Below, piece by piece: positions 20,001-32,201 of a stretch of DNA of 41,583 bases. The translations under genes and the position numbers were made by a program. Origin of the DNA: an uncultured Prochlorococcus sp. (GTDB lineage Bacteria > Cyanobacteriota > Cyanobacteriia > PCC-6307 > Cyanobiaceae). The stretch covers positions 1-41,583 of the forward strand of contig CACAST010000007.1 in assembly GCA_902535185.1 (NCBI GenBank). Reading direction: 5' to 3'. Below the pieces are notes generated by a model. The model worked only from the letters and a program-made list of their open reading frames with translations. It did no database searches and had not been told where the DNA came from. Position 1 is the first letter of the stretch. Every line of letters begins with the position of its first letter.

Positions 20001-21059
20001 ATGAAAAATTCACCAACAATATTCATAGTTCCAACTGGTATTGGTTGTGAAGTAGGAGGTTTTGCAGGAGATGCACTTCCAACCGCTAAATTATTAGCAT
20101 CGGCAAGTGGATGTTTAATTACTCATCCAAATGTTATGAATGGTGGTAATCTTTCTGAAAAAGATAAAAATATTTTTTATGTTGAGGGTTATAGTTTAGA
20201 CCGATTTGCTAAAGGAGAAATCGCTTTAAAAAGGGTAAAGCAACAGAAAATTGGGATAATTTTTGATTCAGCCATTGAAAAAGAAATATTAGTGAGACAT
20301 TTACAAGTTGCTGATGCATGTGTTTTTACTTTAGGAATTAATGTTCATTCTTATGTGATTACAAGAAAGCCATTAAACATAGTTATTGATTCTGATTCTT
20401 CACAAATCAGTGGTGGCACAATTGAAAATCCTGATACTCTAATTGATGCTGGAAAATGTTTAATAGAAAAAGGAGTTACGGCAATAGCAATTGTGGCAAA
20501 ATTTCCAGATGATCCAGATTCTTTAGAAACAAATATCTATCGAGAGGGAAAAGGGGTTGATCCTATTGCTGGAGTCGAAGCAGTTATAAGTCATTTAATA
20601 AGCAAATTTTTGAAAGTTCCCTGTGCTCACGCACCTGCTTTAAATCCAATTGAATTAAATGAAAATTTAGATCCTCGTGCAGCTGCGGAAGAAATAGGAT
20701 ACACTTTTTTACCATCTGTACTGATTGGGTTAAGCAATGCACCTGATATTGTTGAATTGCCTGCTAAAAATGAGTCAATCTCACTTCACCCTGATCAGAT
20801 TGAATCGATTGTTGTTCCGAATGGTGCATTAGGAGGAGAAGCAGTACTAGCAGGGATTGAAAAAGGTTTGAATATTATCTCGGTAAAAAATCAAAATATA
20901 TTGAAAGTGACAAATGAGTTTTATGATTATCCCAATCTTTTTGAAGTTGATAATTATTTAGAAGCTGCAGGCATAATTCTCGCTATAAAAAAAGGTATCA
21001 ACCTTGATTCAGTTATACGGCCTTTAAAAAAAATTCAAGAGTGCTCTTATAGTGATTAA
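20001..21059 (+). CDS. DUF3326-family protein
   Basis: A 352-aa protein that matches the DUF3326 family of cyanobacteria and plants, by recollection of the motif pattern. The N-terminus IVPTGIGCEVGGFAGDALP and LITHPNVMNGG are distinctive, and later HAPALNPIELNENLDPRAAAEEIGY and VPNGALGGEAVLAGIEKG are glycine-rich. The repeated Gly-rich turns suggest a nucleotide or small-molecule binding enzyme. No biochemical function is known to me. It probably ends the ferredoxin/63-aa transcript and converges with nadE, overlapping it by 4 bp. Confidence 0.8.
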   Translation: MKNSPTIFIVPTGIGCEVGGFAGDALPTAKLLASASGCLITHPNVMNGGNLSEKDKNIFYVEGYSLDRFAKGEIALKRVKQQKIGIIFDSAIEKEILVRHLQVADACVFTLGINVHSYVITRKPLNIVIDSDSSQISGGTIENPDTLIDAGKCLIEKGVTAIAIVAKFPDDPDSLETNIYREGKGVDPIAGVEAVISHLISKFLKVPCAHAPALNPIELNENLDPRAAAEEIGYTFLPSVLIGLSNAPDIVELPAKNESISLHPDQIESIVVPNGALGGEAVLAGIEKGLNIISVKNQNILKVTNEFYDYPNLFEVDNYLEAAGIILAIKKGINLDSVIRPLKKIQECSYSD

Positions 21060-22753
21060 TAAGATATCGCTATGGGAACTCTCCAGTCACTTCCTAATGA
21101 TTGACTGCTTAGTTTTAGGATTGGAGGAGCCTGCTTTCTTTTAAATTCCGCTTTTTTTATGAGTGAGATAATTTTTAAAATTAAATCTTTTTTATAACCA
21201 TCTTCTTCTAGTTGTGGTAAATCTTTTTTCTCTTCAATAATCCCTTTAAGAACTTTATCTAAAATAGAGTAAGGTGGGAGAGAATCAGTGTCTAATTGAT
21301 TAGGCCCTAATTCAGCACTTGGAGCTTTTTTACGTATATTTTCTCCAATTATATCTACACTAGTATCTAACATATATAACTTTCTACTATTAATTGAATC
21401 TTCACTATCAAGCCAATTGCATAATTTAAAAACATTAGTTTTATATAAATCCCCAATTACAGATAATCCGCCATTCATATCACCATAAAGTGTGCAATAT
21501 CCTACGGCTAGTTCTGATTTATTGCCTGTTGAGAGTAACAAATGCTTTTCTTGATTTGCTAAAGCCATAAGAAGCGTGCCTCTTATCCTTGACTGAATAT
21601 TTTGATTTGTTATTTCAGCCATCTCGAAAGATATGGTTTTTATAAATGATTCTTCAAAAGAGGTCATCAAGTTTTCAATTGGAATGCTCTTGAAACTTAT
21701 CTTTAATCTTCTTGCTAAATCTTTTGCATCACGCTTTGAATGAGATGAGCTCCACTTAGAGGGCATTGAAACGCAATAAACATTTTCACTTCCTAGAGCC
21801 GCTGTAGCAATTGCTGAGACAAGTGCTGAATCAATACCACCACTTAATCCAACTAAAGCTGTTTTAAATCCACATTTTTTTGCATAATCTTTAACACCAA
21901 GTACTAATGCATCAAAAATTGATGACATTTCAGATTTTTTAAATTCATTTTTTTCAGGTTTTGTTTGCTCAATTTCCCAGCTGGAGAGATCTTCCGAAAA
22001 AGATTTTAATTGCTTAATTTTAGATCCATTCTTATCAAGAATAAAACTATTTCCATCAAAAATTAAATTATCATTTGCTCCAATCTGGTTGACATAAATC
22101 AGCGGTACTTGGAGATATTGTGCAGCAAAACTGGAAACCTTGGATCTTAGCTCTAACTTTTTCAGAGTATATGGGGAGGCTGATAAATTTACTAAAATAT
22201 CAACTTTTCTTTTCTTTAAATCAATAATGGGATTTTTTCTATGGATTCCTCTTCCTTCGATATCTTTGTTGACCCATAAATCCTCACATATAGTAAATCC
22301 AAGTCGCCAAGTTTTATTTTTAATTTGTTTAATCAATACGGAAACTTTTTCTTCTGATCTAAAGTATCTTTTCTCATCAAATACTTCATAAGTGGGAAGA
22401 ATAATTTTCCGAGCAATTATTTTCCATTCACCGCCCTCAACCAACGCAATAGAATTATAAAGATTAGGAAAAAAAGAATCATTTACCTTCTCAGCTATTC
22501 CGATTGAGATACTTAAGTTGCCATATTTTTTATTAATATCTAAAGCTAATTGATCAAGAATTTGGTATTGATTTTTGATTAAATTTTTTTTAAAAAGTAA
22601 GTCATTTGCAGGATATCCCCATAATGATAATTCTGGAGTAAGAACAAAATCAGCAGAAATTGAGCTAGCTTTAGAAGCAATATTAAGTATTTTTTTTGCA
22701 TTGCCCTCTAAATCTCCAACAATTGGATTTATTTGGGCAAGTAAAAATTTCAT
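21056..22753 (-). CDS. nadE: Glutamine-dependent NAD+ synthetase
   Basis: A 565-aa two-domain enzyme. The N-terminal nitrilase-like glutaminase domain has the Glu41/Lys116/Cys156 triad (TPELSLWGYP, ARKIILP, GFTICEDLW) and feeds ammonia to the C-terminal synthetase. The latter carries the ATP-pyrophosphatase P-loop SGGIDS (304-309) and LLSTGNKSELAVGYCTLYGD. It converts deamido-NAD to NAD. The start overlaps the nadD stop by 4 bp (ATGA), giving nadD-nadE as consecutive steps of one pathway. Confidence 0.97.
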   Translation of the reverse strand: MKFLLAQINPIVGDLEGNAKKILNIASKASSISADFVLTPELSLWGYPANDLLFKKNLIKNQYQILDQLALDINKKYGNLSISIGIAEKVNDSFFPNLYNSIALVEGGEWKIIARKIILPTYEVFDEKRYFRSEEKVSVLIKQIKNKTWRLGFTICEDLWVNKDIEGRGIHRKNPIIDLKKRKVDILVNLSASPYTLKKLELRSKVSSFAAQYLQVPLIYVNQIGANDNLIFDGNSFILDKNGSKIKQLKSFSEDLSSWEIEQTKPEKNEFKKSEMSSIFDALVLGVKDYAKKCGFKTALVGLSGGIDSALVSAIATAALGSENVYCVSMPSKWSSSHSKRDAKDLARRLKISFKSIPIENLMTSFEESFIKTISFEMAEITNQNIQSRIRGTLLMALANQEKHLLLSTGNKSELAVGYCTLYGDMNGGLSVIGDLYKTNVFKLCNWLDSEDSINSRKLYMLDTSVDIIGENIRKKAPSAELGPNQLDTDSLPPYSILDKVLKGIIEEKKDLPQLEEDGYKKDLILKIISLIKKAEFKRKQAPPILKLSSQSLGSDWRVPIAISY

Positions 22754-23328
22754 TCAACTAATTTGATGGATTCATATAAATTATTCCTCTTAACTATATC
22801 TATTAACGACGAAGGTAAATTAGAACAATTAAAATTTAATCTAAACTTAGAACTTGAAATGTTTGGGGTTTTGATAGTTGAAATCTTAAATTTCACTCTA
22901 TAAGTTTCTAACATTTTTAGAGTATTTGATTCAACTGGATATCCCTCTCTTAAAATTATCAAAAAACTTACCTCCAAAATAATTTTGTCGAAATTTTTCC
23001 AGTGGAAAATATCTTTAATTAAATCACTACCAATTACAAAATCTAAATTATTAAATTTATAAATTTCTTTACATTTTTTGATTGACTCTACTGCCCATTG
23101 GCTACTTATTTTTTGATTAAATAAAATTTTCGGATTATCTAAATCATCAATAAGAGTTTTTAATAAATGGCTACGAATTGAGATATCCTCTATATGCTTT
23201 TTTTGGGGGTTGTTGCTCACATAGCTAATGGTAAAAGCATAAATTTTGGATAATTCTTCGAGAATTTTTTTATGTCCAATTGTAGGTGGATCAGCACTCG
23301 TACCAAATAAAGCAAAGCTTTTTTCCAT
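22750..23328 (-). CDS. nadD: Nicotinate-nucleotide adenylyltransferase
   Basis: A 192-aa nucleotidyltransferase that makes deamido-NAD from nicotinate mononucleotide and ATP, directly ahead of nadE. The N-terminal motif is FGTSADPPTIGHKKIL. It corresponds to the GTFDPPHxGH motif but with Thr in place of the first His, so the motif is T-x-G-H; I recall this variant from cyanobacterial members. DFVIGSDLIKDIFHW and NISSSKFR match the family's later motifs. It is 8 bp downstream of the GTPase gene in a four-gene minus-strand operon. Confidence 0.9.
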   Translation of the reverse strand: MEKSFALFGTSADPPTIGHKKILEELSKIYAFTISYVSNNPQKKHIEDISIRSHLLKTLIDDLDNPKILFNQKISSQWAVESIKKCKEIYKFNNLDFVIGSDLIKDIFHWKNFDKIILEVSFLIILREGYPVESNTLKMLETYRVKFKISTIKTPNISSSKFRLNFNCSNLPSSLIDIVKRNNLYESIKLVE

Positions 23329-23336
23329 TTTAAGTT

Positions 23337-24578
23337 TTAAGGTAGAAAACTAACAAAATTATTATTTAAATTTCTTCTTGAAAAATAAATATTTATGTAG
23401 TTAAAAATCTCTTGGTCATTAAAATTCATATTTTGGATCAAAATAGCAGGTTCCATAAAAGAAGCTTTGCTTCTTACAAATATCTCTTTTGCTGCTAATT
23501 TTCCTAGAATTTTTGTAGAGTATATTGCGATTGCAGCTTGAATAATTGCAATGGGTCCATAGGGTAATAATGAAAGACCGTTAGTAAAAGGTGCTGTTAA
23601 AAGAATTAGTTTCTTAATAAGGTTGAAAGAGGTATTAACGCCGACTTGAGTGATTCCCAAATATAAATTATTAATTGATATATTTTTAAATATTTTTCTT
23701 GTAGATTCACCTTTTAACTTTAAGCCGTAAATCTTACTTAATTCGTTAATCAATGCAGTATCTAGTGCAAAACTACCAGCAACATCAAATAAAATAAAAG
23801 GATTAAGAGCTACTGCAGATGCCTTTATAGTCGAAAATTTACCAATAGTTGATTGAGCTAATTTCTGCCTTCTTTTCAATCTTTGCTCTTTTATTTTCAG
23901 AAACAATTTGTCAGCTAATTGAATAGAGTTTAGTGTTAAAAGTATCTCACCATATTGATTGATTAATTTTGCTACGTAATTTTTAAGACTGTTTTCAGTA
24001 TTAATGATTATTGGAATATTTAAATCTTTTGGAAGCTTAAACTTTATATTTTCAATTATTTCTTTTAATTCGTTTTTATTAAATAGATCAATTTTGTTTA
24101 AAATTAAAATAATTTTTTTTCCATCTTTTATAAAAGAGCTGATTTCATTTAACTCATTTCTATTTAAATCTCCTGAAATTATAAATAAAATAAGATCTGA
24201 GTGATTTATGGAGGAGTAAACTTTATCTGGGAATTTAATATCGCAGAAATCAAATCCTGGAGAATCTAGTAACTCTATACTGTTGAGTGATTGATCTCTA
24301 AATTTCCACTCTTCAGCCTGAATTTCTCTTGTAGTCCCGTTGATAATATCTGTTTTAAATATATATTTTTCTAATAAAGAATTTAAAATAGAAGATTTCC
24401 CTACGCCTGATTTACCATATGCGCCAATTCTTATTTTTTTTTCTTTCAGCCTAAAAAGTTGTTGATTAAAAGAAATTATGTCCCTATTAAAATAACTTTT
24501 TTCATAGTTGGAAAGATCAATAGTCTCCCACCAATTTTTTAAAAGTAAATAATTTTTTTTAATTTTAAATTGTTTCAT
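23337..24578 (-). CDS. Membrane-associated GTPase, Era/dynamin-like with DUF697-type C-terminus
   Basis: A 413-aa GTP-binding protein. G1 is GKSGVGKS (55-62), G3 is DSPG (105-108) and G4 is NKID (161-164); a G2-like threonine follows in GTTRE (about 81-85). The second half has hydrophobic segments (ALNPFILFDVAGSFALDTALINELSKIYG and LLPYGPIAIIQAAIAIY, separate positions near 255 and 340) typical of DUF697-like GTPases that sit on membranes. Function is unknown; cyanobacterial relatives are often annotated as small GTPases. It overlaps the CorC-like gene by 4 bp (ATGA). Confidence 0.8.
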   Translation of the reverse strand: MKQFKIKKNYLLLKNWWETIDLSNYEKSYFNRDIISFNQQLFRLKEKKIRIGAYGKSGVGKSSILNSLLEKYIFKTDIINGTTREIQAEEWKFRDQSLNSIELLDSPGFDFCDIKFPDKVYSSINHSDLILFIISGDLNRNELNEISSFIKDGKKIILILNKIDLFNKNELKEIIENIKFKLPKDLNIPIIINTENSLKNYVAKLINQYGEILLTLNSIQLADKLFLKIKEQRLKRRQKLAQSTIGKFSTIKASAVALNPFILFDVAGSFALDTALINELSKIYGLKLKGESTRKIFKNISINNLYLGITQVGVNTSFNLIKKLILLTAPFTNGLSLLPYGPIAIIQAAIAIYSTKILGKLAAKEIFVRSKASFMEPAILIQNMNFNDQEIFNYINIYFSRRNLNNNFVSFLP

Positions 24579-25558
24579 GATTTATTTTTCCACCAGCCAG
24601 CTAAAACAGATAACACAGCTTCTGCACCAATAATGCCCACGAATCCTCCAAATTCATCTACTACTACTTTCACTCCTTTATGATTCTTGTCAAATCTTGT
24701 TAATAATTTATCTGCCTTAATCATTTCGGGAATGTAGTCCACAGGTTCGCAAATTTCTGACAATAATTTTTTATTTTCTCCATTAATTAATTCTGCTAGC
24801 ATTCTCTCACGGGGAACTACCCCCTGTATTTTGTCAACTTTATCTCCCAAAATAACCCACCATGGAGAGTTATCGCCCATTATTAGTTTTGAAATTTCTT
24901 CAAGATTCGAAGACCCATCAAGACAAGGTGCTGATACTCTAGGGATCATTAAGTCTTTAGCTTTTAAATCATTTAATTGAAAAACCTTAAATATCATTGC
25001 TGCTTCATCAGCTTCAATCAAACCTTTTTGGCTTCCAATTTTTGCCATTTGTCTAATTTCTTCTTCATCTGTTGAAATTTCATTTTCTGCAGTAATAACT
25101 GGAAATATTTGTTCTATTAATACTAAAAATGGCCTCATTAAAGTATGCAATATTCTCAAGATAGGAACTGATAATAATGCTATTTGAACTGAGAATCTTG
25201 TACCAAGAGCCTTAGGTAGTACTTCTCCTACAAGTACGACTAGTATGTAAAAAGAAATTGAAAATAGGGTTAGGCCATAACTACTATTAATAACCAATCC
25301 TCCATATACACCTAAAATAAGACTTCCAATTATATTAAATCCATTATTAGTGATAGTAATTACAGTTAATGTTCTTCCAAGATGTTTTCTAAGTTTAAGG
25401 AGTTGATTTGCAGAACTCTTTGGTTTTTGTTTAGAGGCTATCTCTAGAATTCGAATCGAATTTACAGCTAAAAAAGCAGCTTCTACTCCCGAACAACATG
25501 CTGACCCAATTAAGATAATTAGTATAAGAACAATTAAACCGTAAACACTTGGTTCCAT
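24575..25558 (-). CDS. CorC/HlyC-family transporter-like protein (DUF21-CBS)
   Basis: A 327-aa protein with an N-terminal CNNM/DUF21 membrane domain (segments at about 5-28, 60-85, 90-112 and 120-140; VGEVLPKALGTRF is the family loop) followed by paired CBS domains (about 195-320, with DLKAKDLMIPRV at the start). Such proteins are linked to divalent-cation (magnesium, cobalt) efflux; the old name hemolysin C is misleading. The short C-terminus lacks the transporter-associated CorC_HlyC domain. It heads the operon with the GTPase, nadD and nadE, and is divergent from pepP. Confidence 0.85.
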   Translation of the reverse strand: MEPSVYGLIVLILIILIGSACCSGVEAAFLAVNSIRILEIASKQKPKSSANQLLKLRKHLGRTLTVITITNNGFNIIGSLILGVYGGLVINSSYGLTLFSISFYILVVLVGEVLPKALGTRFSVQIALLSVPILRILHTLMRPFLVLIEQIFPVITAENEISTDEEEIRQMAKIGSQKGLIEADEAAMIFKVFQLNDLKAKDLMIPRVSAPCLDGSSNLEEISKLIMGDNSPWWVILGDKVDKIQGVVPRERMLAELINGENKKLLSEICEPVDYIPEMIKADKLLTRFDKNHKGVKVVVDEFGGFVGIIGAEAVLSVLAGWWKNKS

Positions 25559-25632
25559 TTAAAATAGATTAGTTACTAAATCTGTATTAATTCATTCTTC
25601 CATTTTTTTTTAAACACGCCAATACACAATCT

Positions 25633-26958
25633 ATGTTTAAACCTGAAAATAAAGTTTTTGAAGAAAGAAGAGAAATCTTCCTCAATAAATTAAATGGTAA
25701 AGCTGCTGTTATCCCTGGTGCTAGCCTCGTAAAGCATCATGCTGATTGTGAATATCCTTTTAGACAAGATAGTAATTTTTGGTATTTAACCGGTTTCGAT
25801 GAGCCAGATGCAATCGCTCTTTTCTTATCGCACAAGCCAAAGGGAGAGAGATTTATTATGTTTGTTGCTCCTAAAGATGTTATAAGCGAAGTCTGGCATG
25901 GCTTTAGATGGGGTTTGGAAGGCGCTGAAAAAGAGTTTAATGCTGATAAGGCTCACTCAATAAACGAATTAAAAGATTTACTCCCAGCCTATATAAGTGG
26001 TTCTGACGAACTTGTTTTTTCTATTGGTAAGCATCCATCAGTTGAGAAAATAATACTGGAAATTTTTTCACAACAACTTCAAAATCGCTCAAGATTAGGC
26101 ATTGGTGGAAATTCTATAAAATCTCCAGAAATTTATTTAAATGAGATGAGATTAATTAAAAGTGAATTTGAAATTAAGAGAATGAGAGAGGCTATTCGAA
26201 TCTCAGCAGAAGCTCATGAATTAGTTAGAGAATCAATCTCATCAAAGAGAAATGAAAGACAAATTCAGGGTCTTCTAGAGGGATTTTTTCTGGAAAAAGG
26301 GGCGAGAGGACCGGCTTATAACTCAATTGTTGCATCAGGAGATAATGCTTGTATTTTGCATTACACTTCAAATAACTCACCCTTAAAGAAGAAAGATTTA
26401 TTGTTAGTAGATGCTGGTTGCTCGCTAATTGATTATTACAATGGAGACATTACAAGAACTATTCCAATTGGTGGTAAATTTTCTAATGAGCAAAAAGTTA
26501 TCTATGAAATCGTATTGAGTGCGCAGAAAAATGCAATTAAAAGTGCTGTCAAGGGATCGAATTCTAGTCATGTTCATAATGTTGCTTTAACAATTCTTAT
26601 AGAGGGATTAAAAGAAATTGGTTTATTGTCAGGCAGTACTGAAGAGATAATTGAGAATCAATCTTATAAACATCTTTACATGCATAGAACTGGACATTGG
26701 CTCGGCTTAGATGTTCATGATGTTGGAGCATATAGAATGGGGGACTATGAAGTGCCATTACAGAATGGAATGATTCTTACGGTAGAGCCTGGGATCTACA
26801 TAAGTGATAGGATCCCAGTACCTGAGGGACAACCCCCTATAGATGAGAAATGGAAAGGCATAGGGATAAGAATTGAAGACGATGTCCTGGTCACAGATAC
26901 AAACCCAGAAGTTTTAAGTATTGCTGCACTAAAAGAAATTTCTGATTTAGAATTTTGA
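25633..26958 (+). CDS. pepP: Xaa-Pro aminopeptidase
   Basis: A 441-aa M24B peptidase that removes N-terminal residues preceding proline. The N-terminal AMP_N domain includes FRQDSNFWYLTGF (43-55). The C-terminal pita-bread domain has the metal ligands Asp260 (LLVDAGC) and Asp272 (NGDITRT), a His in MHRTGHWLGLDVHD, and two Glu in TVEPGIYI and GIRIEDDV. Length matches bacterial PepP. It stands alone on the plus strand. Confidence 0.95.
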   Translation: MFKPENKVFEERREIFLNKLNGKAAVIPGASLVKHHADCEYPFRQDSNFWYLTGFDEPDAIALFLSHKPKGERFIMFVAPKDVISEVWHGFRWGLEGAEKEFNADKAHSINELKDLLPAYISGSDELVFSIGKHPSVEKIILEIFSQQLQNRSRLGIGGNSIKSPEIYLNEMRLIKSEFEIKRMREAIRISAEAHELVRESISSKRNERQIQGLLEGFFLEKGARGPAYNSIVASGDNACILHYTSNNSPLKKKDLLLVDAGCSLIDYYNGDITRTIPIGGKFSNEQKVIYEIVLSAQKNAIKSAVKGSNSSHVHNVALTILIEGLKEIGLLSGSTEEIIENQSYKHLYMHRTGHWLGLDVHDVGAYRMGDYEVPLQNGMILTVEPGIYISDRIPVPEGQPPIDEKWKGIGIRIEDDVLVTDTNPEVLSIAALKEISDLEF

Positions 26959-27012
26959 AATTTGACTTATCAAGATAATAGATTTATTTTTTATTAAGTT
27001 TAAAGATCAAAA

Positions 27013-27171
27013 ATGAACAAGTCCGATTCATATGATTCGAAACTCTCTCAAGCAAGAGGCTTAGCTAGTCAGCTTGGCATGTTCGCAGAAGAAAACGATA
27101 TTCCCAAAGATCTTTGGGATTCATTGGAAGCCACTATTTATGATTTTTATGAAGTATCTCATGATAGATAA
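27013..27171 (+). CDS. Small hypothetical protein (52 aa)
   Basis: A 52-codon frame from ATG 27013 to TAA 27171, read directly from the sequence. The protein begins MNKSDSYDSKLSQARGLA and continues through an acidic, amphipathic stretch (GMFAEENDIPKDLWDSLE) to YDFYEVSHDR. The composition is protein-like (no long runs of Phe, Lys, Asn or Ile as in random AT-rich frames), and the gene fills an otherwise empty 319-bp gap between pepP and PSRP-3. No signal peptide or membrane segment is seen. I recognise no domain. Confidence 0.65.
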   Translation: MNKSDSYDSKLSQARGLASQLGMFAEENDIPKDLWDSLEATIYDFYEVSHDR

Positions 27172-27277
27172 AAATTCTGTTTAGAAGTAAGCGATAACTA
27201 AAATCAAGAAATTTTGAATAAATCAATCAAAATGTGTCCATAAACTGATAAATTATTTATTGAACCTAAATAAGTGA

Positions 27278-27754
27278 ATGACCTCATCAGATAAGTTAAA
27301 TCAAAATTCAAAAGAAAAAAAAGAAAAAAACAGTGATGCACCAAACTCTAAAAATTCTTCTCCTAATTCAGGAATGATGGGTGCCACAGCAGTATTGGCG
27401 GCTGCCACAATTGATGAAGATGGAGTACCTACTGGTTATACTCCTAAACCTGATGAAGGAAGGTTCATAATTAAAGTATTGTGGTTACCTGATAATGTTG
27501 CTTTAGCAGTTGATCAAATCGTAGGTGGGGGGCCAAGCCCTCTTACGGCTTATTATTTTTGGCCAAGAGATGATGCTTGGGAAAAATTAAAAAGTGAATT
27601 AGAAAATAAAGGTTGGATTACAGATAATGAAAGAGTAGAAATATTGAATAAAGCCACTGAAGTAATAAATTATTGGCAAGAAGAAGGTAAAACAAAAAAA
27701 TTAGAAGAAGCTAAATTAAAGTTTCCTGAAGTAACATTTTGTGGAACGGCTTAA
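27278..27754 (+). CDS. Plastid-type 30S ribosomal protein PSRP-3 / Ycf65-like
   Basis: A 158-aa protein. The C-terminal 100 residues match the Ycf65/PSRP-3 family of the cyanobacterial and chloroplast small ribosomal subunit: [19 protein letters not shown], then [22 protein letters not shown] and the end [11 protein letters not shown]. The first 45 residues are a low-complexity, Lys/Asn/Ser-rich tail that is probably disordered, as is usual in this group. The ATG at 27278 is chosen; a GTG at 27274 is in another frame. It converges on atpC with a 3-bp gap. Confidence 0.88.
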   Translation: MTSSDKLNQNSKEKKEKNSDAPNSKNSSPNSGMMGATAVLAAATIDEDGVPTGYTPKPDEGRFIIKVLWLPDNVALAVDQIVGGGPSPLTAYYFWPRDDAWEKLKSELENKGWITDNERVEILNKATEVINYWQEEGKTKKLEEAKLKFPEVTFCGTA

Positions 27755-27757
27755 ATA

Positions 27758-28162
27758 TTAGTTTTTTGCAGCTTGAATCCTAGCCTCAGCCTTCGAAACC
27801 TCTTTCATGGCTTTAATTTTTTCGGGATTTTTTTCATTTTCAGAAAATTTGCTTATTGCTAATTTTGCTTCTTTAAGATCTTTTTCAGCATTCTGAACAT
27901 TTATCTCAGAACCAATTTCAGCATTATTTACTAAAACTATGACTTCATCTGATTCAATTTCAGCGAAGCCTCCCATTAGAGCTATTGATTTCCATTGGGA
28001 ATTCATTCTTAGCCTTAAAACGCCAATATCTATAGCAGTAACTAAAGAGATATGACCTGGTAGTATACCAAGTTGACCAGTAGTACTTGGAAGAATTACT
28101 TCTTCAGCTTCGCCTTGATAAACATTTTTATTAGGAGCTAAAACTTTTAGGGAAATTGCCAT
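27758..28162 (-). CDS. atpC: ATP synthase subunit epsilon
   Basis: A 134-aa F1 subunit (atpE in plastid nomenclature). The N-terminal beta-sandwich has [23 protein letters not shown] and [16 protein letters not shown], the family hallmark, and the C-terminus is a helical hairpin that can brake rotation. It lies 44 bp after atpD in the second ATP synthase locus, separate from the main operon as in other cyanobacteria. Confidence 0.96.
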   Translation of the reverse strand: MAISLKVLAPNKNVYQGEAEEVILPSTTGQLGILPGHISLVTAIDIGVLRLRMNSQWKSIALMGGFAEIESDEVIVLVNNAEIGSEINVQNAEKDLKEAKLAISKFSENEKNPEKIKAMKEVSKAEARIQAAKN

Positions 28163-28206
28163 TATTTAAAGATTATTGAAGGTTAAATATATTAATGTTC
28201 AAATAT

Positions 28207-29886
<1,680 letters not shown>

Positions 29887-30198
29887 ATGGCAGCTGTTTC
29901 ACTTACAGTCTCTACAGTTAAACCACTGGGAGATAGAATATTTATCAAAGTTTCCGCATCAGAGGAAAAAACTGCTGGGGGCATTCTTTTGCCTGACTCA
30001 GCTAAAGAAAAACCACAGGTTGGAGAAGTTGCTCAGGTTGGTCCTGGCAAGCTTAATGATGATGGTTCTCGACAAACTCCGGAAGTGAGTATTGGCGACA
30101 AAGTCTTGTACAGCAAATATGCTGGCACAGACATAAAATTGGGAGGAGATGAATATGTCTTACTCTCAGAAAAGGATATTTTAGCTGTAGTAAGCTAA
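29887..30198 (+). CDS. groES: Co-chaperonin GroES
   Basis: A 103-aa lid of the GroEL chamber. The N-terminal [21 protein letters not shown] begins the beta-barrel and contains the mobile loop ([13 protein letters not shown] at about 30-42). [17 protein letters not shown] ends the protein. Length and motifs are standard. It is 50 bp ahead of groEL on the same strand. Confidence 0.98.
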
Positions 30199-30221
30199 AA
30201 TTTTTTTTCAAAAATTATTAA

Positions 30222-31886
<1,665 letters not shown>

Positions 31887-31915
31887 CTAAACAATAGTTT
31901 TTTAATAAATTTTTT

Positions 31916-31948
31916 AAAAAGGATCATTCACAAATGGTCCTTTTTTTT
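31916..31948. terminator. Bidirectional intrinsic terminator between groEL and secG
   Basis: AAAAAGGATCAT (31916-31927) pairs with ATGGTCCTTTTT (31934-31945) with one T-G wobble and the loop TCACAA. A T-run continues to 31948. The A-run on the left becomes the U-run of the minus-strand transcript, so the same hairpin can end both groEL and secG mRNAs. Confidence 0.85.
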
Positions 31949-31951
31949 ACT

Positions 31952-32179
31952 TTATGAAATCCAACCAGCGCTAAGAATAATTGCGAGAGATAAAAATATT
32001 ACTAAAAAAGTCCAAGTTATTTTGTTTAGAGAGGCCTCTGCACTACTTGCGCTATTGAACATAGAACTTCCACTTGCGGCTATTCCTCCCATTCCATCAC
32101 CCTTAGGACTATGAAGTAAAACTAAGAGAATGAGAAGTACTCCAGAAAAAACCCATATCCAACTAATAATTTCAATCAT
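31952..32179 (-). CDS. secG: Preprotein translocase subunit SecG
   Basis: A 75-aa membrane subunit of the Sec channel. Two hydrophobic segments (about 5-22 and 52-73) flank the conserved loop LLHSPKGDGMGGIAASGSS, which marks SecG. Length is typical for cyanobacteria. It lies 22 bp after gpmI on the same strand and ends 4 bp from the shared terminator. Confidence 0.93.
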   Translation of the reverse strand: MIEIISWIWVFSGVLLILLVLLHSPKGDGMGGIAASGSSMFNSASSAEASLNKITWTFLVIFLSLAIILSAGWIS

Positions 32180-32201
32180 TTCTTGAAAACTTTTATTAAA
32201 T

